Assembly: GCA_002071445.1 (NCBI GenBank)
Contig: MWFE01000024.1
Location: forward strand, 49,528-113,527
Source: Bacteroidetes bacterium ADurb.Bin008
GTDB lineage: Bacteria > Bacteroidota > Bacteroidia > Bacteroidales > Tenuifilaceae
Reading direction: 5' to 3'
Length of the DNA: 64,000 nucleotides
Part shown: piece after piece, positions 1 through 9,381 of the stretch
Layout: every line of letters begins with the position of its first letter
How positions within the stretch are numbered: the first letter of the stretch is position 1
Program-made: the position numbers and the translations under genes
Notes under the pieces: generated by a model
What the model saw: the letters and a program-made list of their open reading frames with translations, nothing else
What the model was told of the DNA's origin: nothing
Database searches by the model: none

Positions 1-41
1 TTAAATGGCAGATTTACTAAATGAGAGGCAGAAATTGGGGA

Positions 42-1961
42 TTATATTACATTGCCAATTACCCTTGGGCTAACGGTTTTTCGTACAATCTCACAGATCC
101 CTTCGAGATCCATTCCGCACTCGCGATATAGTTCGGCCTGAGTGCCATGTTCAATAAACCTATCGGGAATTCCCAGACGGATAACCCTGGTTGTAAAACC
201 ATTATCGTTCAGCCATTCAAGCACAGCCGACCCAAATCCTCCCTGAATGGAGCCATCTTCAAGCGTGACAATAGTTTTAAATTTTTTGCCGATTCTTGCA
301 AGCGTTTTCCCATCCAAAGGCTTTACAAAGCGCATGTCGTAATGTGCAACACTGATTCCCTCTTCACCCAGCTTATCAGCAGCCTTTGATGCTGTAATCC
401 CCAAAGGTCCAAGAGAAAGAATGGCAAGATCATCACCTTGCCGAAGCATACGTGCCTGCCCCACGGTTATTGCGGTGAAAGGTTTTCTCCAGTTAATCAT
501 TGAGCCATTGCCGCGAGGGTAGCGAATACTCCATGTGCCCATGCCCGGCAACTGAGCGGTGAACATCATGTTGCGCAATTCCTCTTCGTTCATGGGCGAA
601 CAAATGGTAAGGTTGGGAATAGCCCGCATGTAGGAAATGTCGAATGCGCCATGATGGGTTGCACCATCATCTCCAACAAGTCCGGCGCGATCGAGGCAGA
701 AAACAACAGGTAGGTTTTGTAGGGCTACGTCATGGATTACCTGATCGTAGGCACGCTGCATGAAAGAGGAGTAGATGTTACAGAAAGGAATCATGCCTTC
801 GGCAGCAAGACCTGCCGAAAAGGTAACTGCGTGTTGTTCGGCAATTCCCACGTCGAATGCGCGCTCTGGCATTTTTTCCATCATAATGCAGAGAGAGCAG
901 CCCGTGGGCATGGCCGGTGTAATGCCAACTATTTTTGGGTTTTTCTCAGCCAACTCAACCAGAGTATGCCCAAAAACATCCTGAAAACGGGGAGCAGCCG
1001 ACTCTTCGGTTGAAATGGAAATCCGCTCTCCGGTTACTTTATCGAATATCCCGGGGGCATGCCAAAGCGTTTGGTTTTTTTCAGCCGGAGTAAACCCTTT
1101 CCCTTTAACCGTAATGCAGTGAAGCAATTTGGGTCCGGGGATATTTTTCAAATCGTTAAGGATACGGGTAAGGTAAACCACATCGTGCCCGTCAACCGGG
1201 CCAAAATATCGAAATCCCAACGATTCGAACAGATTGCTTTGTTTGAAGATGGTGGACTTAATGGCATTTTCCAACTTTTGAACCAACGATCGGGCCCCGG
1301 GACCTATGCCATCCAACTTTCCCAATAGATCCCAAACATCCTTCTTCAGCTTGTTATATGTCTTTGAGGTGGTTATGTCTAAAAGATATTCTTTCAGCGC
1401 CCCCACGTTGGGATCGATGGCAATGTTATTGTCATTGAGTATAACCAAAAGGTTGGTTTGCTTCGAGCCCCCATTGTTGAGTCCCTCAAATGCCAGGCCG
1501 CTGGTCATCGAGCCATCGCCAATTACCGCTATGGTTTGCCTTTCTTCACCTTTCAGATCCGATGCCATGGCCATTCCAAGTGCAGCCGAAATGGAAGTCG
1601 AGCTGTGCCCTGTGCCAAAAGAATCGTATTCGCTTTCGCTCCGCTTGGGAAAACCGCTGATACCCTTATATTTCCTGTTGGTGTGAAAGACTCCCCGTCT
1701 TCCGGTAAGTATCTTATGCCCATAGGCTTGATGCCCGACATCCCAAATTATCCTGTCGTTTGGGGTGTTAAAAACGTAATGCAGGGCAATGGTAAGCTCC
1801 ACAACACCGAGGCTGGCTCCAAAATGGCCCGGATTGCTGGAAACGACGTCAATAATGAATTGCCTTAACTCCCTGCTTAATTGCACAAGGTCGTCTGTCC
1901 CAAGTTTTTTCAGATCTTCGGGAGAGTTAATTTGATTCAAAATAGAGCCTTCAAAATCCAT
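42..1961 (-). CDS. dxs: 1-deoxy-D-xylulose-5-phosphate synthase
   Basis: This enzyme condenses pyruvate with glyceraldehyde 3-phosphate to give DXP, the first step of the MEP isoprenoid pathway, using thiamine diphosphate in the cytoplasm. At 639 residues it has the usual family length. The N-terminal part shows the substrate-site GHFGAS (His46) and GHSSTS (His119), then the ThDP/Mg motif starting with GDGS at residue 148 and continuing to NDNN near 176. The central pyrimidine-binding part shows GIAEQHAVT with the catalytic Glu, followed by a transketolase C-terminal domain. The gene is divergent from the OmpA-family lipoprotein. A -7 box (TAACTTTG on the minus strand, 1979-1986) lies 18 bases upstream of the ATG. 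Nothing is missing or broken. The identification is secure. Confidence 0.97.
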   Translation of the reverse strand: MDFEGSILNQINSPEDLKKLGTDDLVQLSRELRQFIIDVVSSNPGHFGASLGVVELTIALHYVFNTPNDRIIWDVGHQAYGHKILTGRRGVFHTNRKYKGISGFPKRSESEYDSFGTGHSSTSISAALGMAMASDLKGEERQTIAVIGDGSMTSGLAFEGLNNGGSKQTNLLVILNDNNIAIDPNVGALKEYLLDITTSKTYNKLKKDVWDLLGKLDGIGPGARSLVQKLENAIKSTIFKQSNLFESLGFRYFGPVDGHDVVYLTRILNDLKNIPGPKLLHCITVKGKGFTPAEKNQTLWHAPGIFDKVTGERISISTEESAAPRFQDVFGHTLVELAEKNPKIVGITPAMPTGCSLCIMMEKMPERAFDVGIAEQHAVTFSAGLAAEGMIPFCNIYSSFMQRAYDQVIHDVALQNLPVVFCLDRAGLVGDDGATHHGAFDISYMRAIPNLTICSPMNEEELRNMMFTAQLPGMGTWSIRYPRGNGSMINWRKPFTAITVGQARMLRQGDDLAILSLGPLGITASKAADKLGEEGISVAHYDMRFVKPLDGKTLARIGKKFKTIVTLEDGSIQGGFGSAVLEWLNDNGFTTRVIRLGIPDRFIEHGTQAELYRECGMDLEGICEIVRKTVSPRVIGNVI

Positions 1962-1978
1962 GATTTAATCTTATCCGG

Positions 1979-1986
1979 CAAAGTTA
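1979..1986 (-). promoter_or_regulatory. -7 promoter box for dxs
   Basis: The minus strand reads TAACTTTG, a perfect match to the Bacteroidetes primary-sigma -7 consensus TAnnTTTG. No well-spaced -33 TTTG was found, so the call rests on the -7 box and its position just ahead of the dxs start. Confidence 0.55.
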
Positions 1987-2136
1987 CAATAAAAAACACA
2001 ATTAATGATAATTGCTGCAGTACGCGCTTCGTCTGATACTAAGTCAATTATTTATGAGGTTAACGAACTTAAAAGCCAATTGTTTTGTTGAGTTTATCTT
2101 TTAAATATTGAGATGAACAACAAGTATAATTATTTA

Positions 2137-2144
2137 TATCTTTG
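2137..2144 (+). promoter_or_regulatory. -7 promoter box for the OmpA-family lipoprotein
   Basis: TATCTTTG matches TAnnTTTG. It lies inside the upstream extension of the open reading frame (from 2113), so a transcript begun here near 2151 would exclude the 2113 ATG and supports the start at 2176. A TTG at 2108-2110 is further away than the usual 19-base spacing. Confidence 0.5.
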
Positions 2145-2175
2145 TCAGCAACATGACACCTACACAGCACGAACC

Positions 2176-3207
2176 ATGATAAACAGAACATTTTACCTGG
2201 GCATTGTAATCATAGCGGTTTTCCTTTTCGATTCATGCGTACCGGTTAAGGAGTTTCAAACCTTACAGGATAATAATACAAAGTGCGAAGAGGAAAGGGA
2301 GAAGTTTTCCATTGAGAACGAGTCGCTTGGAGTTAAAACTCGGGAATTGGAGGCCAAACTTAAGGTACTTACCGATGAGGTTGAGCGGCTTGTTGCCGAC
2401 AGCGCGAAACGGTCGGTTGAACTCAACAGGCTAAAGGACGAGAATGAGAAGCTGACATCGAGGTATGGACAGTTGGAGGATTTACAAAAAAGCTTCATGT
2501 CCGGCAGTCAGCAGGAAACGCGTAAAGTTTTAGCCCAACTTCAAAAAACTCAGGAAGAGCTGCAGGTCAAAGAGGATGCCCTTAAGGAGTCTGAGCGCAG
2601 GCTGAACCTCAGGAGGAAGAATCTTGAGGAACTTCAAACTTACCTTGACCAGCTGAAAAAGGATTTGGACGATCGCAATGCCCGTTTGGTGGAATTAGAG
2701 CAAATACTTGCCCGCAAAGATTCTGCGGTGATGGCACTCAGGCGAAAGGTTTCGGATGCCCTGTTCGGTTTTGAGGGCAAGGGGCTGAGCGTAAAGTTGC
2801 AGAATGGCAAGGTTTACGTTTCGCTTGACGAACGGCTGATGTTTAAATCGGGAAGCCACGTTGTGGATGCCAACGGTGTGGCAGCCATGAAGCAACTTAT
2901 CCCTGTGCTGGAGCAAAACCCCGATATCAATATTATGGTGGAAGGGCATACCGATGATGTGCGTTTCCCTGAGCGCGGAGAGCTGCTTGATAACTGGGAT
3001 TTAAGCGTTAAAAGGGCAACCTCTATCGTGCGAATACTGTTGGATGGCACAAAAATATCGCCCGTTCGGATAACGGCGGCAGGCCGTAGCCAATTCCTTC
3101 CGGTTGACCCTGCAAAAACGCCTGAAGCCCGTCAGAAGAACAGACGCACTGAAATAATACTCACACCCAAATTGGATGAGCTGTTTGAAATTTTAGAGTC
3201 AAACTAA
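2176..3207 (+). CDS. OmpA-family lipoprotein with long coiled coil
   Basis: The product is a predicted outer-membrane lipoprotein that would hold the envelope to peptidoglycan. The 2176 ATG gives a clean lipoprotein signal with lipobox FDSC (Cys21); the longer frame from 2113 would bury it behind 21 polar residues. Residues about 30-200 are charged heptad-like sequence rich in Glu, Lys, Leu and Arg, expected to form a coiled coil. The C-terminal 110 residues are an OmpA domain: VEGHTDD, then NWDLSVKRA, then the diaminopimelate-binding region ending in RQKNRRTEI. At 343 residues it resembles the Pal/OmpA-like proteins common in Bacteroidetes. It is followed after 36 bases by a radical SAM gene on the same strand, with no visible functional link. 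The exact binding partner is not known. Confidence 0.85.
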   Translation: MINRTFYLGIVIIAVFLFDSCVPVKEFQTLQDNNTKCEEEREKFSIENESLGVKTRELEAKLKVLTDEVERLVADSAKRSVELNRLKDENEKLTSRYGQLEDLQKSFMSGSQQETRKVLAQLQKTQEELQVKEDALKESERRLNLRRKNLEELQTYLDQLKKDLDDRNARLVELEQILARKDSAVMALRRKVSDALFGFEGKGLSVKLQNGKVYVSLDERLMFKSGSHVVDANGVAAMKQLIPVLEQNPDINIMVEGHTDDVRFPERGELLDNWDLSVKRATSIVRILLDGTKISPVRITAAGRSQFLPVDPAKTPEARQKNRRTEIILTPKLDELFEILESN

Positions 3208-3243
3208 GAGCAGCCTTATTAGGATAATCAACCTGACTTGGGG

Positions 3244-4266
3244 GTGAAAGAGTTTTTCCTTTACCTGTCGCACCTGACTTTCAGCAGGGTATTAAACCTG
3301 CTCCTGTGTGGAGTTGGTTACCTGTTTTCGCAAATCCTGCGCTACCCCGTTGTTCTTGGCAAACCCTGGAGTGTTTCCATTGAACCTACAACCCGCTGTA
3401 ATTTTCAGTGCCCCGAATGTCCAACGGGAATAGGAGAACTTGGCAGGCGGGCAGGCGATATGGCTTTGGATCGTTTTATCGATATCATTAATGAGATTGA
3501 GCATACGACTTTAACCGTTCTGTTGCATTTTCAAGGCGAACCATTGATGAATCCGGATATTTACAAAATGGTTGAATATGCTTCCTCAAAACGCATTATC
3601 ACTGAAATGGCTACTAACGCTACGCTGCTGGATAAAGAGGCATCGGAAAAATTAGTGAAAAGCGGCCTGAAAAAGATTGTTATATCCATTGATTCGCCAT
3701 CCGAAAAAGAGTTTGGAATGTACCGCAAAGGGGGGCAGTTGACCGGAGTGCTCTTGGGGATTGAGAACATCCAACAGGCTAAGCTGAAATATAAAACGGG
3801 GTATCCTTTGCTTTGCTTAGAGTTGCTTGCATTTAAAAATAATGTGTCCCGGATTGAGGATTTCGTCACGCTTGGCAAATCATTGCGAGCCGATGTGATA
3901 AGGGTAAAAACTGTTCAACTGTTAAATCTTGAGGATGCCGCTGACAAAATTCCCATTGGTACCAAGTATTGCCGTTACGAAAAACGGGTTGATGGAAGTA
4001 TCGCTTTGAAGGGGAAAGCCAACTCACCTTGCTCTGTCCCTTGGTATAAATGCTCGCTAACTCACGATGGATGGATTGTACCGTGCTGTTTCGATAAAAG
4101 CGCAACCTATCTTTTGGGTTCAATTAACACACACTCGTTGAACGAGGTGTGGTATTCAAAACATTACAATAATTTTAGAAAAAGGTTAATCAGGCATCGG
4201 CGGCTTATGCCGGTTTGTTCAACCTGTCCTCAGGGCCGGGTTAAAATAGATTTCAACGTTGGGTGA
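3244..4266 (+). CDS. radical SAM/SPASM domain protein
   Basis: This is an iron-sulfur, S-adenosylmethionine-dependent enzyme of unknown substrate. From the GTG at 3244 the 4Fe-4S motif CNFQCPEC lies at residues 52-59 (Cys-x3-Cys-x2-Cys), preceded by SIEPTTR, a common context. The C-terminal part carries a SPASM-type cysteine cluster: CSVPWYKCSLTHDG, then PCC, then CSTCPQG close to the end, able to hold an auxiliary cluster. No ATG is available near the start; GTG at 3244 and TTG at 3238 are both possible. Proteins of this size and layout are common in Bacteroidetes near surface-polysaccharide genes, and SPASM members also modify ribosomal peptides. It lies 5 kb from the peptide cassette and on the other strand, so a link is only speculative. 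Confidence 0.85.
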   Translation: MKEFFLYLSHLTFSRVLNLLLCGVGYLFSQILRYPVVLGKPWSVSIEPTTRCNFQCPECPTGIGELGRRAGDMALDRFIDIINEIEHTTLTVLLHFQGEPLMNPDIYKMVEYASSKRIITEMATNATLLDKEASEKLVKSGLKKIVISIDSPSEKEFGMYRKGGQLTGVLLGIENIQQAKLKYKTGYPLLCLELLAFKNNVSRIEDFVTLGKSLRADVIRVKTVQLLNLEDAADKIPIGTKYCRYEKRVDGSIALKGKANSPCSVPWYKCSLTHDGWIVPCCFDKSATYLLGSINTHSLNEVWYSKHYNNFRKRLIRHRRLMPVCSTCPQGRVKIDFNVG

Positions 4267-4502
4267 ATTGCCGTTCTGCATACGCGTTAAATGTGATCTG
4301 AAATAATAAAAGCAAAGCAAGAAAAAACCAATGATTGCGGTGTGAATAGTTCATTTTTAGGTGCATTGTGATAGGTAAGGAACCTGATTGCAGCTGCATT
4401 TTCCAAACGTATTTCCCTATGATAAAGCAACCTTTTCCCGCCAAATTATATCTGTGTTATAATATACTTTACTTATTTTTCGTTTGCTTAACATCTTGAT
4501 TT

Positions 4503-4533
4503 ATTGCATTCCTTTTAAAAAATAGTATTTTTG
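4503..4533 (+). promoter_or_regulatory. Bacteroidetes-type promoter for the DUF2723 gene
   Basis: ATTG at 4503-4506 is followed after exactly 19 bases by TATTTTTG at 4526-4533. This matches the TTTG-N19-TAnnTTTG architecture with one mismatch and is the best promoter in the window. The expected start of transcription is near 4540, giving a leader of about 20 bases before the ATG at 4559. Confidence 0.7.
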
Positions 4534-4558
4534 CCCTCTTAATTTCAAACCCAACTCA

Positions 4559-7500
4559 ATGCAGCCATTCAGTCAAAGCAGATTTAGGCAAATAAATTGT
4601 ATTAGCGGCTGGTTTGCTTTTGCAATAGCAGCCATCGTATATCTTCTCACCATAGAGTCCTCGGCCAGCTTTTGGGACTGCGGCGAATTCATTGCTAGTG
4701 GCAATAAACTATTGGTTGGGCACCCTCCCGGAGCCCCTTTCTTTATGTTAATGGTGAGGGTTTTTACCATGTTGTCACCAAGCAAGGAGTTAATTCCTGT
4801 TTTGGCTAATTCGCTTTCGGCTCTTGCCAGCGCTTTCACTATCCTTTTCCTGTTCTGGTCTGTTACTCATCTGGCGCGGAAAATGGTGAAAACCGATGAC
4901 GGTAATTATTCCCTGTCCCAAATGGTATTGATTATAGGCTCAGGTTTAGTTGGGGCGTTAACCTATACTTTTTCCGATACCTTTTGGTTTTCGGCCGTTG
5001 AAGCCGAGGTTTATGCCACCTCTTCACTTTTCACCGCATTGGTTTTCTGGGCAATTTTAAAGTGGGAAGATGTGGCCGACGAACCCCATGCCAATAGGTG
5101 GATTATCCTGATAGCATACCTCATGGGTTTGTCAATTGGTGTTCACCTCCTGAACTTATTGGCCATTCCGGCCATCGTTATGGTTTACTACTTCCGTAAA
5201 TATCAGGTTACTACAAGGGGCGTTGTCAAGGCTTTGGCATTGGGAGTTCTCCTTTTGGCCGTGATGATGTATGGGATAATTCAAGGTTTTGTTGTTCTGG
5301 CCTCCAAGTTTGAACTGCTATTTGTCAATGGATTTGGATTGCCCTATTCATCAGGTGTTTTCTTCTATTTTGCCGCCATTGCCGCCCTGCTAATTTGGGG
5401 AATTCGCTATTCGCATATTAAGGTTAACCCCATACTGAATACCGTCCTGTTGAGCTTTGCGGTCATTATCATTGGCTATATTTCATTCGCAGTTATTGTT
5501 ATCCGATCCTCTGCAAAGCCGCCCATGGATCAGAATAGCCCCAACAATATGTTCTCGTTGCTGTACTACCTGAATCGCGAGCAGTATGGCGATCGCCCAT
5601 TGTTTAAGGGGCAATCTTTCGATGCCCCTTTGGTTGACAGGCAGGAGGGGAGCCCTCAGTACATACAGAAAGATGGGAAATACGTTGTGGCATCGCGGAA
5701 GTCAAAATTGGTTTTCGATGATCGTTTTGTAACTTTTTTCCCCAGAATGTATAGCTCCGAAGCACGCCATGTTGAGGCGTATAAGCAGTGGACAAATTTT
5801 AAGGGTCATGCTGTTCGGGTTGTTGGGCGCGATGGAGAGCCGGAGATTAAATATGTGCCGACCTTTGGTGAAAATTTAAGGTTTTTCTTTTCCTATCAGT
5901 TGGGTCATATGTACTGGCGCTATTTTATGTGGAATTTCGCCGGAAGACAAAATGATATTCAGGGTAATGGCGAAATTGTTAAAGGGAATTGGATCAGCGG
6001 AATACCTTTTATAGATACTCCACGGCTGGGACCACAGCAGGATCTCCCTTTTACTTTTCGCAATAAGGGGCACAACAGGTATTATCTGCTGCCATTGCTA
6101 TTGGGTATAGCCGGGCTTATTTGGCACTACTCCCGCAATCAGCAAGACTTTTGGGTGGTATCGCTGCTGTTTGTCTTAACGGGTATTGCCATTGTGGTTT
6201 ACCTTAACCAAACACCCTATCAACCGCGCGAACGTGATTATGCATATGCAGGGAGTTTTTATGCTTTCAGCATTTGGGTTGGACTTGGAGCAATAGCATT
6301 GTTCCAACTTATTAAGAAAGCCATTGATAAAACCCCCGGAGCAGTGTTGACGGTTTTGCTTAGCCTGATCTTTGTCCCCGGCATCATGGCATATGAGAAT
6401 TGGGACGACCACGATCGGTCGGGAGGTTACCTTGCGGTAGATTTTGCCAACAATGCCCTTAACACCTGCGAACCCAATGCAGTCATCTTCACCTATGGCG
6501 ACAACGACACTTTCCCTCTTTGGTACGCCCAAGAGGTTGAGGGGGTGAGGAACGATGTGAGAGTGTGCAATTTGAGCTATCTGCGTGCCGATTGGTACAT
6601 CGATCAAATGCTGCGTAAGGCATACGATTCCAATCCCTTGCCTGTAAGCATGACTTCGGACAAATATGTTGCCGGGACACGTGAGGTGGTATTGGCGCTC
6701 GACCGTATCCCCCAGCAAATAAACGTTAAGCAGGCGGTTGATTTTGTCCTAAGCGAAGACCCGAATACCAAACTCAATTCACCATTCGAGAGGAACCAGA
6801 AGGTTGATTTTTTCCCTTCCAGAAGTTTATACTTACCCGTAGATAAGCGCATTGTAGAGGAGAAAGGCGTTGTGCCCAAAAGTAAGATGGGAATGGTGGT
6901 TGATACAATGAAATGGCGACTCCCTACCAATTATGTTTTAAAAGATGGGCTTTTCCTTATGGATCTTATGGCTCACAACAACTGGGAGCGTCCCGTATGC
7001 TTTGCCATTACGGTTAGTTCGGATACTTACCAAAATTTAGATAAATACTTTCAGATGGAGGGCTTGGCCTACAGGATTGTGCCCATTGAGGCCAAAAGGA
7101 CAGGGGGTAGGTATGGCACCGTGGATAGCGAAAAGCTGTATGAATTGTTGATGAACCAATATCTTTACAGGGGTATTGATGATCCCAAGGTGTATATCAA
7201 TGAGAATAGCAGTAGGATTATTTCAAACTATCGCAATTTGTTTGGACGGCTTGCACAAGCGTTGGCTGATGAGAACAAAAAGGATTCGGCCATTCTAGCC
7301 CTCGATCGTTGCATGACGGTAATTCCTCCAAAACTGGTGCCTTTCAACTTTTTTGCTTTGTCTTTGATTGATGGATACTACAGGGCAGGAGCCAATGAGA
7401 AGGCTGTGGAGGTTTCGAAAATCTACGTTGATCAATGTGCCGAAGAGTTAAACTATTTCCTTTCTCTGCCCGATAAGTTGTTTAGAAAGGTGCAGAACGA

Positions 7501-7627
7501 AACCGAATTGAACCTTTACATACTTCAGGAATTGCATAAAATGGCCTCGTCATATGGGCAGAATGAGCACAAGGAGGAGATTGAAAATGTATATGGATTG
7601 GTTGCCCAAAAATATTCTTTTGAATAG
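4559..7627 (+). CDS. DUF2723 family membrane protein (GT-C glycosyltransferase-like)
   Basis: This 1022-residue protein belongs by sequence to the DUF2723 family, which is abundant in Bacteroidetes. It has a short N-terminus, then many transmembrane segments to about residue 330 and again from about 500 to 620, with soluble regions between and after. The first loop has the acidic pair FWDCGEF (Asp40, Glu43) followed by VGHPPGAP, as expected for a GT-C glycosyltransferase that uses a lipid-linked sugar donor outside the cytoplasmic membrane. A second conserved block, YQPRERDYAYAGSFYAF, sits in a later membrane region. The C-terminal 250 residues look helical and TPR-like. The family has been linked to protein O-mannosyltransferase-like activity; the actual acceptor here is not shown. 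A deacetylase gene starts 7 bases after its stop. Confidence 0.85.
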   Translation: MQPFSQSRFRQINCISGWFAFAIAAIVYLLTIESSASFWDCGEFIASGNKLLVGHPPGAPFFMLMVRVFTMLSPSKELIPVLANSLSALASAFTILFLFWSVTHLARKMVKTDDGNYSLSQMVLIIGSGLVGALTYTFSDTFWFSAVEAEVYATSSLFTALVFWAILKWEDVADEPHANRWIILIAYLMGLSIGVHLLNLLAIPAIVMVYYFRKYQVTTRGVVKALALGVLLLAVMMYGIIQGFVVLASKFELLFVNGFGLPYSSGVFFYFAAIAALLIWGIRYSHIKVNPILNTVLLSFAVIIIGYISFAVIVIRSSAKPPMDQNSPNNMFSLLYYLNREQYGDRPLFKGQSFDAPLVDRQEGSPQYIQKDGKYVVASRKSKLVFDDRFVTFFPRMYSSEARHVEAYKQWTNFKGHAVRVVGRDGEPEIKYVPTFGENLRFFFSYQLGHMYWRYFMWNFAGRQNDIQGNGEIVKGNWISGIPFIDTPRLGPQQDLPFTFRNKGHNRYYLLPLLLGIAGLIWHYSRNQQDFWVVSLLFVLTGIAIVVYLNQTPYQPRERDYAYAGSFYAFSIWVGLGAIALFQLIKKAIDKTPGAVLTVLLSLIFVPGIMAYENWDDHDRSGGYLAVDFANNALNTCEPNAVIFTYGDNDTFPLWYAQEVEGVRNDVRVCNLSYLRADWYIDQMLRKAYDSNPLPVSMTSDKYVAGTREVVLALDRIPQQINVKQAVDFVLSEDPNTKLNSPFERNQKVDFFPSRSLYLPVDKRIVEEKGVVPKSKMGMVVDTMKWRLPTNYVLKDGLFLMDLMAHNNWERPVCFAITVSSDTYQNLDKYFQMEGLAYRIVPIEAKRTGGRYGTVDSEKLYELLMNQYLYRGIDDPKVYINENSSRIISNYRNLFGRLAQALADENKKDSAILALDRCMTVIPPKLVPFNFFALSLIDGYYRAGANEKAVEVSKIYVDQCAEELNYFLSLPDKLFRKVQNETELNLYILQELHKMASSYGQNEHKEEIENVYGLVAQKYSFE

Positions 7628-7633
7628 TTTTTT

Positions 7634-8260
7634 ATGATTAACCTTAGCCCTCCGAAGTTTTTTACTGATCTTTTTCCAAACCCCATTTGGAGGATGCCCG
7701 GTAACAATAGTACCGTTTATCTTACATTTGATGATGGCCCCACGGAAGGGGTAACTCCTTGGGTGCTGGATAAACTTAAAGAGCACAGTGCCCGGGCAAC
7801 ATTTTTCTGCTTGGGCAAAAAGGTGGAAATGCATCCTGATATCTATCAACGGATCCTTGATGAGGGCCATGCTGTGGGTAATCACAGCTATAGTCATCTT
7901 AAGGGGTGGGAAACCCGCACAGGTCAATATGTTCAGGATGTTGATTTGGCCGCCGATTTGATTAATAGTAAACTATATCGTCCTCCCTATGGGAGGATAA
8001 AAAGATCACAGTTCCGCATACTGAACGAGCGCTACAAGATAATACTGTGGAATGTGCTGAGCATGGACTATAACCGCTGGGTTACACCAAAGCGGTGTGC
8101 CAATATTGTGCTCAACAATATTCATCCCGGAGCCATAGTGGTATTCCATGACTCAAAAAAGGCTGAAAAAAATATGAAGTATGGCCTTGAGAAAACCCTT
8201 GAGGAGATAAAGAAAAGGAACTTTAATTATGGCTTGATCACCGAGGAGTCGTTTTTATAG
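7634..8260 (+). CDS. polysaccharide deacetylase (NodB-like) family protein
   Basis: This is a metal-dependent deacetylase of carbohydrate esterase family 4 type, expected to remove N- or O-acetyl groups from a glycan. Motifs in order are TFDDGP (residues 31-36, catalytic and metal Asp33/Asp34), NHSYSH (metal His84 and His88), RPPYGR, and a late VFHDS that would supply the catalytic His. The length of 208 residues is a bare NodB domain with no clear signal peptide, so it may act in the cytoplasm or at the membrane. The gene follows the DUF2723 gene by 6 bases, which suggests co-transcription and a role in the same glycan pathway. Its last 6 bases overlap the end of the convergent nucleotidyltransferase gene. 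Confidence 0.88.
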   Translation: MINLSPPKFFTDLFPNPIWRMPGNNSTVYLTFDDGPTEGVTPWVLDKLKEHSARATFFCLGKKVEMHPDIYQRILDEGHAVGNHSYSHLKGWETRTGQYVQDVDLAADLINSKLYRPPYGRIKRSQFRILNERYKIILWNVLSMDYNRWVTPKRCANIVLNNIHPGAIVVFHDSKKAEKNMKYGLEKTLEEIKKRNFNYGLITEESFL

Positions 8261-9379
8261 TTTTCGCCCCTCCCTGCGTTTACCAAACTTTCTTTTGTAA
8301 GCATTGAAATGTTCCCTGTACCAATGCCTGTTTCCCAGGCGGGCAAAAACGTAATTCCTTGCGTTTTTATCAAATAGTGTCCTGAATGGGAGGACAACGT
8401 ACTTTATCAGTGAGTTTATTATAAAGTGATGAAACACAAGTTGCCGATGGCTCATGGATAGTATTCTGTCGTGTCTTTTTATGAGCAGCGAACGGCTCCG
8501 GGTAAGTTTCTCGGGAAGGGGAAGATCAAATACCCTATACATCAATTTGAGGTATGCCATGCTTTTGCGCTCGAAGTGCTTAAAATGGCCTAATGCTTTG
8601 AAGGCATCCTCCCTTTGATTCAAAAGCAGCATGTCGTAAAGGTTTCGCAGCGAGACATCGGCATGGTAATGGGCGTTGTGCATCAGCTGCGAGTGTATGA
8701 AATTGTGAATGATTTTGTTGGTGTCGCTCATCACCCAAAAACCGGCATGGGTTGGAGACTCTTTTTTGGTTTCAAAAACCTTTTCCCCGGGGAACGATTT
8801 AATATAATGGTATTGTACGGGTAGCCTATGCAGTTCCACCCCTGCCATAAAATCTTCGCGTATCAGCACTGGGAAGTGCATGGTTGACGGGTAGGCCAAT
8901 GGATTAAAAACCTTGTGCGTTTTAAATCCACTATCCATAAGAATCTGAGCGGCTTCTAACATTCTCTCGCCATCAATGAGAATATCCATGTCATAAAGCA
9001 TTCTCTCACCCATGTCGTGGTATAGCCCATCCAAAATGTTCCCGACGCCTTTCATGAAAACACACCGAATCCCACTGCCATCGAGCAGTGCTTGTACATA
9101 TTTTGCCTGATTGATAATACTGGTGTTTCGCTCCACGTTCATCCCATGTATTTGACTAAGGTATTGCGAGAGGTCTATTGGTAGATATGACAACAGCCGA
9201 TTATCCCTAAGGGTAACATAAAGGGATTGGAGTACAAGGTTGTCGCTACCCACCCGTACCCATTTTTCCCAATCGCTTTTCTCCTTGGGCAGGTTTGTAA
9301 TGACGGTATCAATCCTATCGGCCTTGACATGGAGTGACAGGATGAGCGAAAGAAGGTGGTAAATTTGTTTCTTGTTCAT
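8255..9379 (-). CDS. nucleotidyltransferase family protein (PF14907-like) of the peptide cassette
   Basis: The 374-residue product resembles the uncharacterised NTP_transf_5 (PF14907) nucleotidyltransferases. The core is FMKGVGNIL near residue 108, then LYHDMGERMLYDMDILID, where Asp130 and Asp132 form the DxD expected to bind metal and nucleotide. The C-terminal half is basic and helical. The frame opens at 9400, but the ATG at 9379 lies 2 bases after the stop of the upstream kinase gene and gives MNKKQIYHLL, which fits better. These proteins recur next to PqqD-like and HprK-like genes in predicted peptide-modification loci; the reaction has not been established to my knowledge. Here it is the last gene of a three-gene minus-strand unit. 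Confidence 0.8.
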   Translation of the reverse strand: MNKKQIYHLLSLILSLHVKADRIDTVITNLPKEKSDWEKWVRVGSDNLVLQSLYVTLRDNRLLSYLPIDLSQYLSQIHGMNVERNTSIINQAKYVQALLDGSGIRCVFMKGVGNILDGLYHDMGERMLYDMDILIDGERMLEAAQILMDSGFKTHKVFNPLAYPSTMHFPVLIREDFMAGVELHRLPVQYHYIKSFPGEKVFETKKESPTHAGFWVMSDTNKIIHNFIHSQLMHNAHYHADVSLRNLYDMLLLNQREDAFKALGHFKHFERKSMAYLKLMYRVFDLPLPEKLTRSRSLLIKRHDRILSMSHRQLVFHHFIINSLIKYVVLPFRTLFDKNARNYVFARLGNRHWYREHFNAYKRKFGKRREGRKL

Positions 9380-9381
9380 GG

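Noticed and set aside
1306..1868. Plus-strand open frames opposite dxs
   Set aside because: They lie entirely over dxs, whose motifs and codon use are clear.
4253..4444. Open frame of 63 residues on the minus strand between the radical SAM and DUF2723 genes
   Set aside because: Composition and start context look random, it overlaps the end of the radical SAM gene and no partner or promoter supports it.
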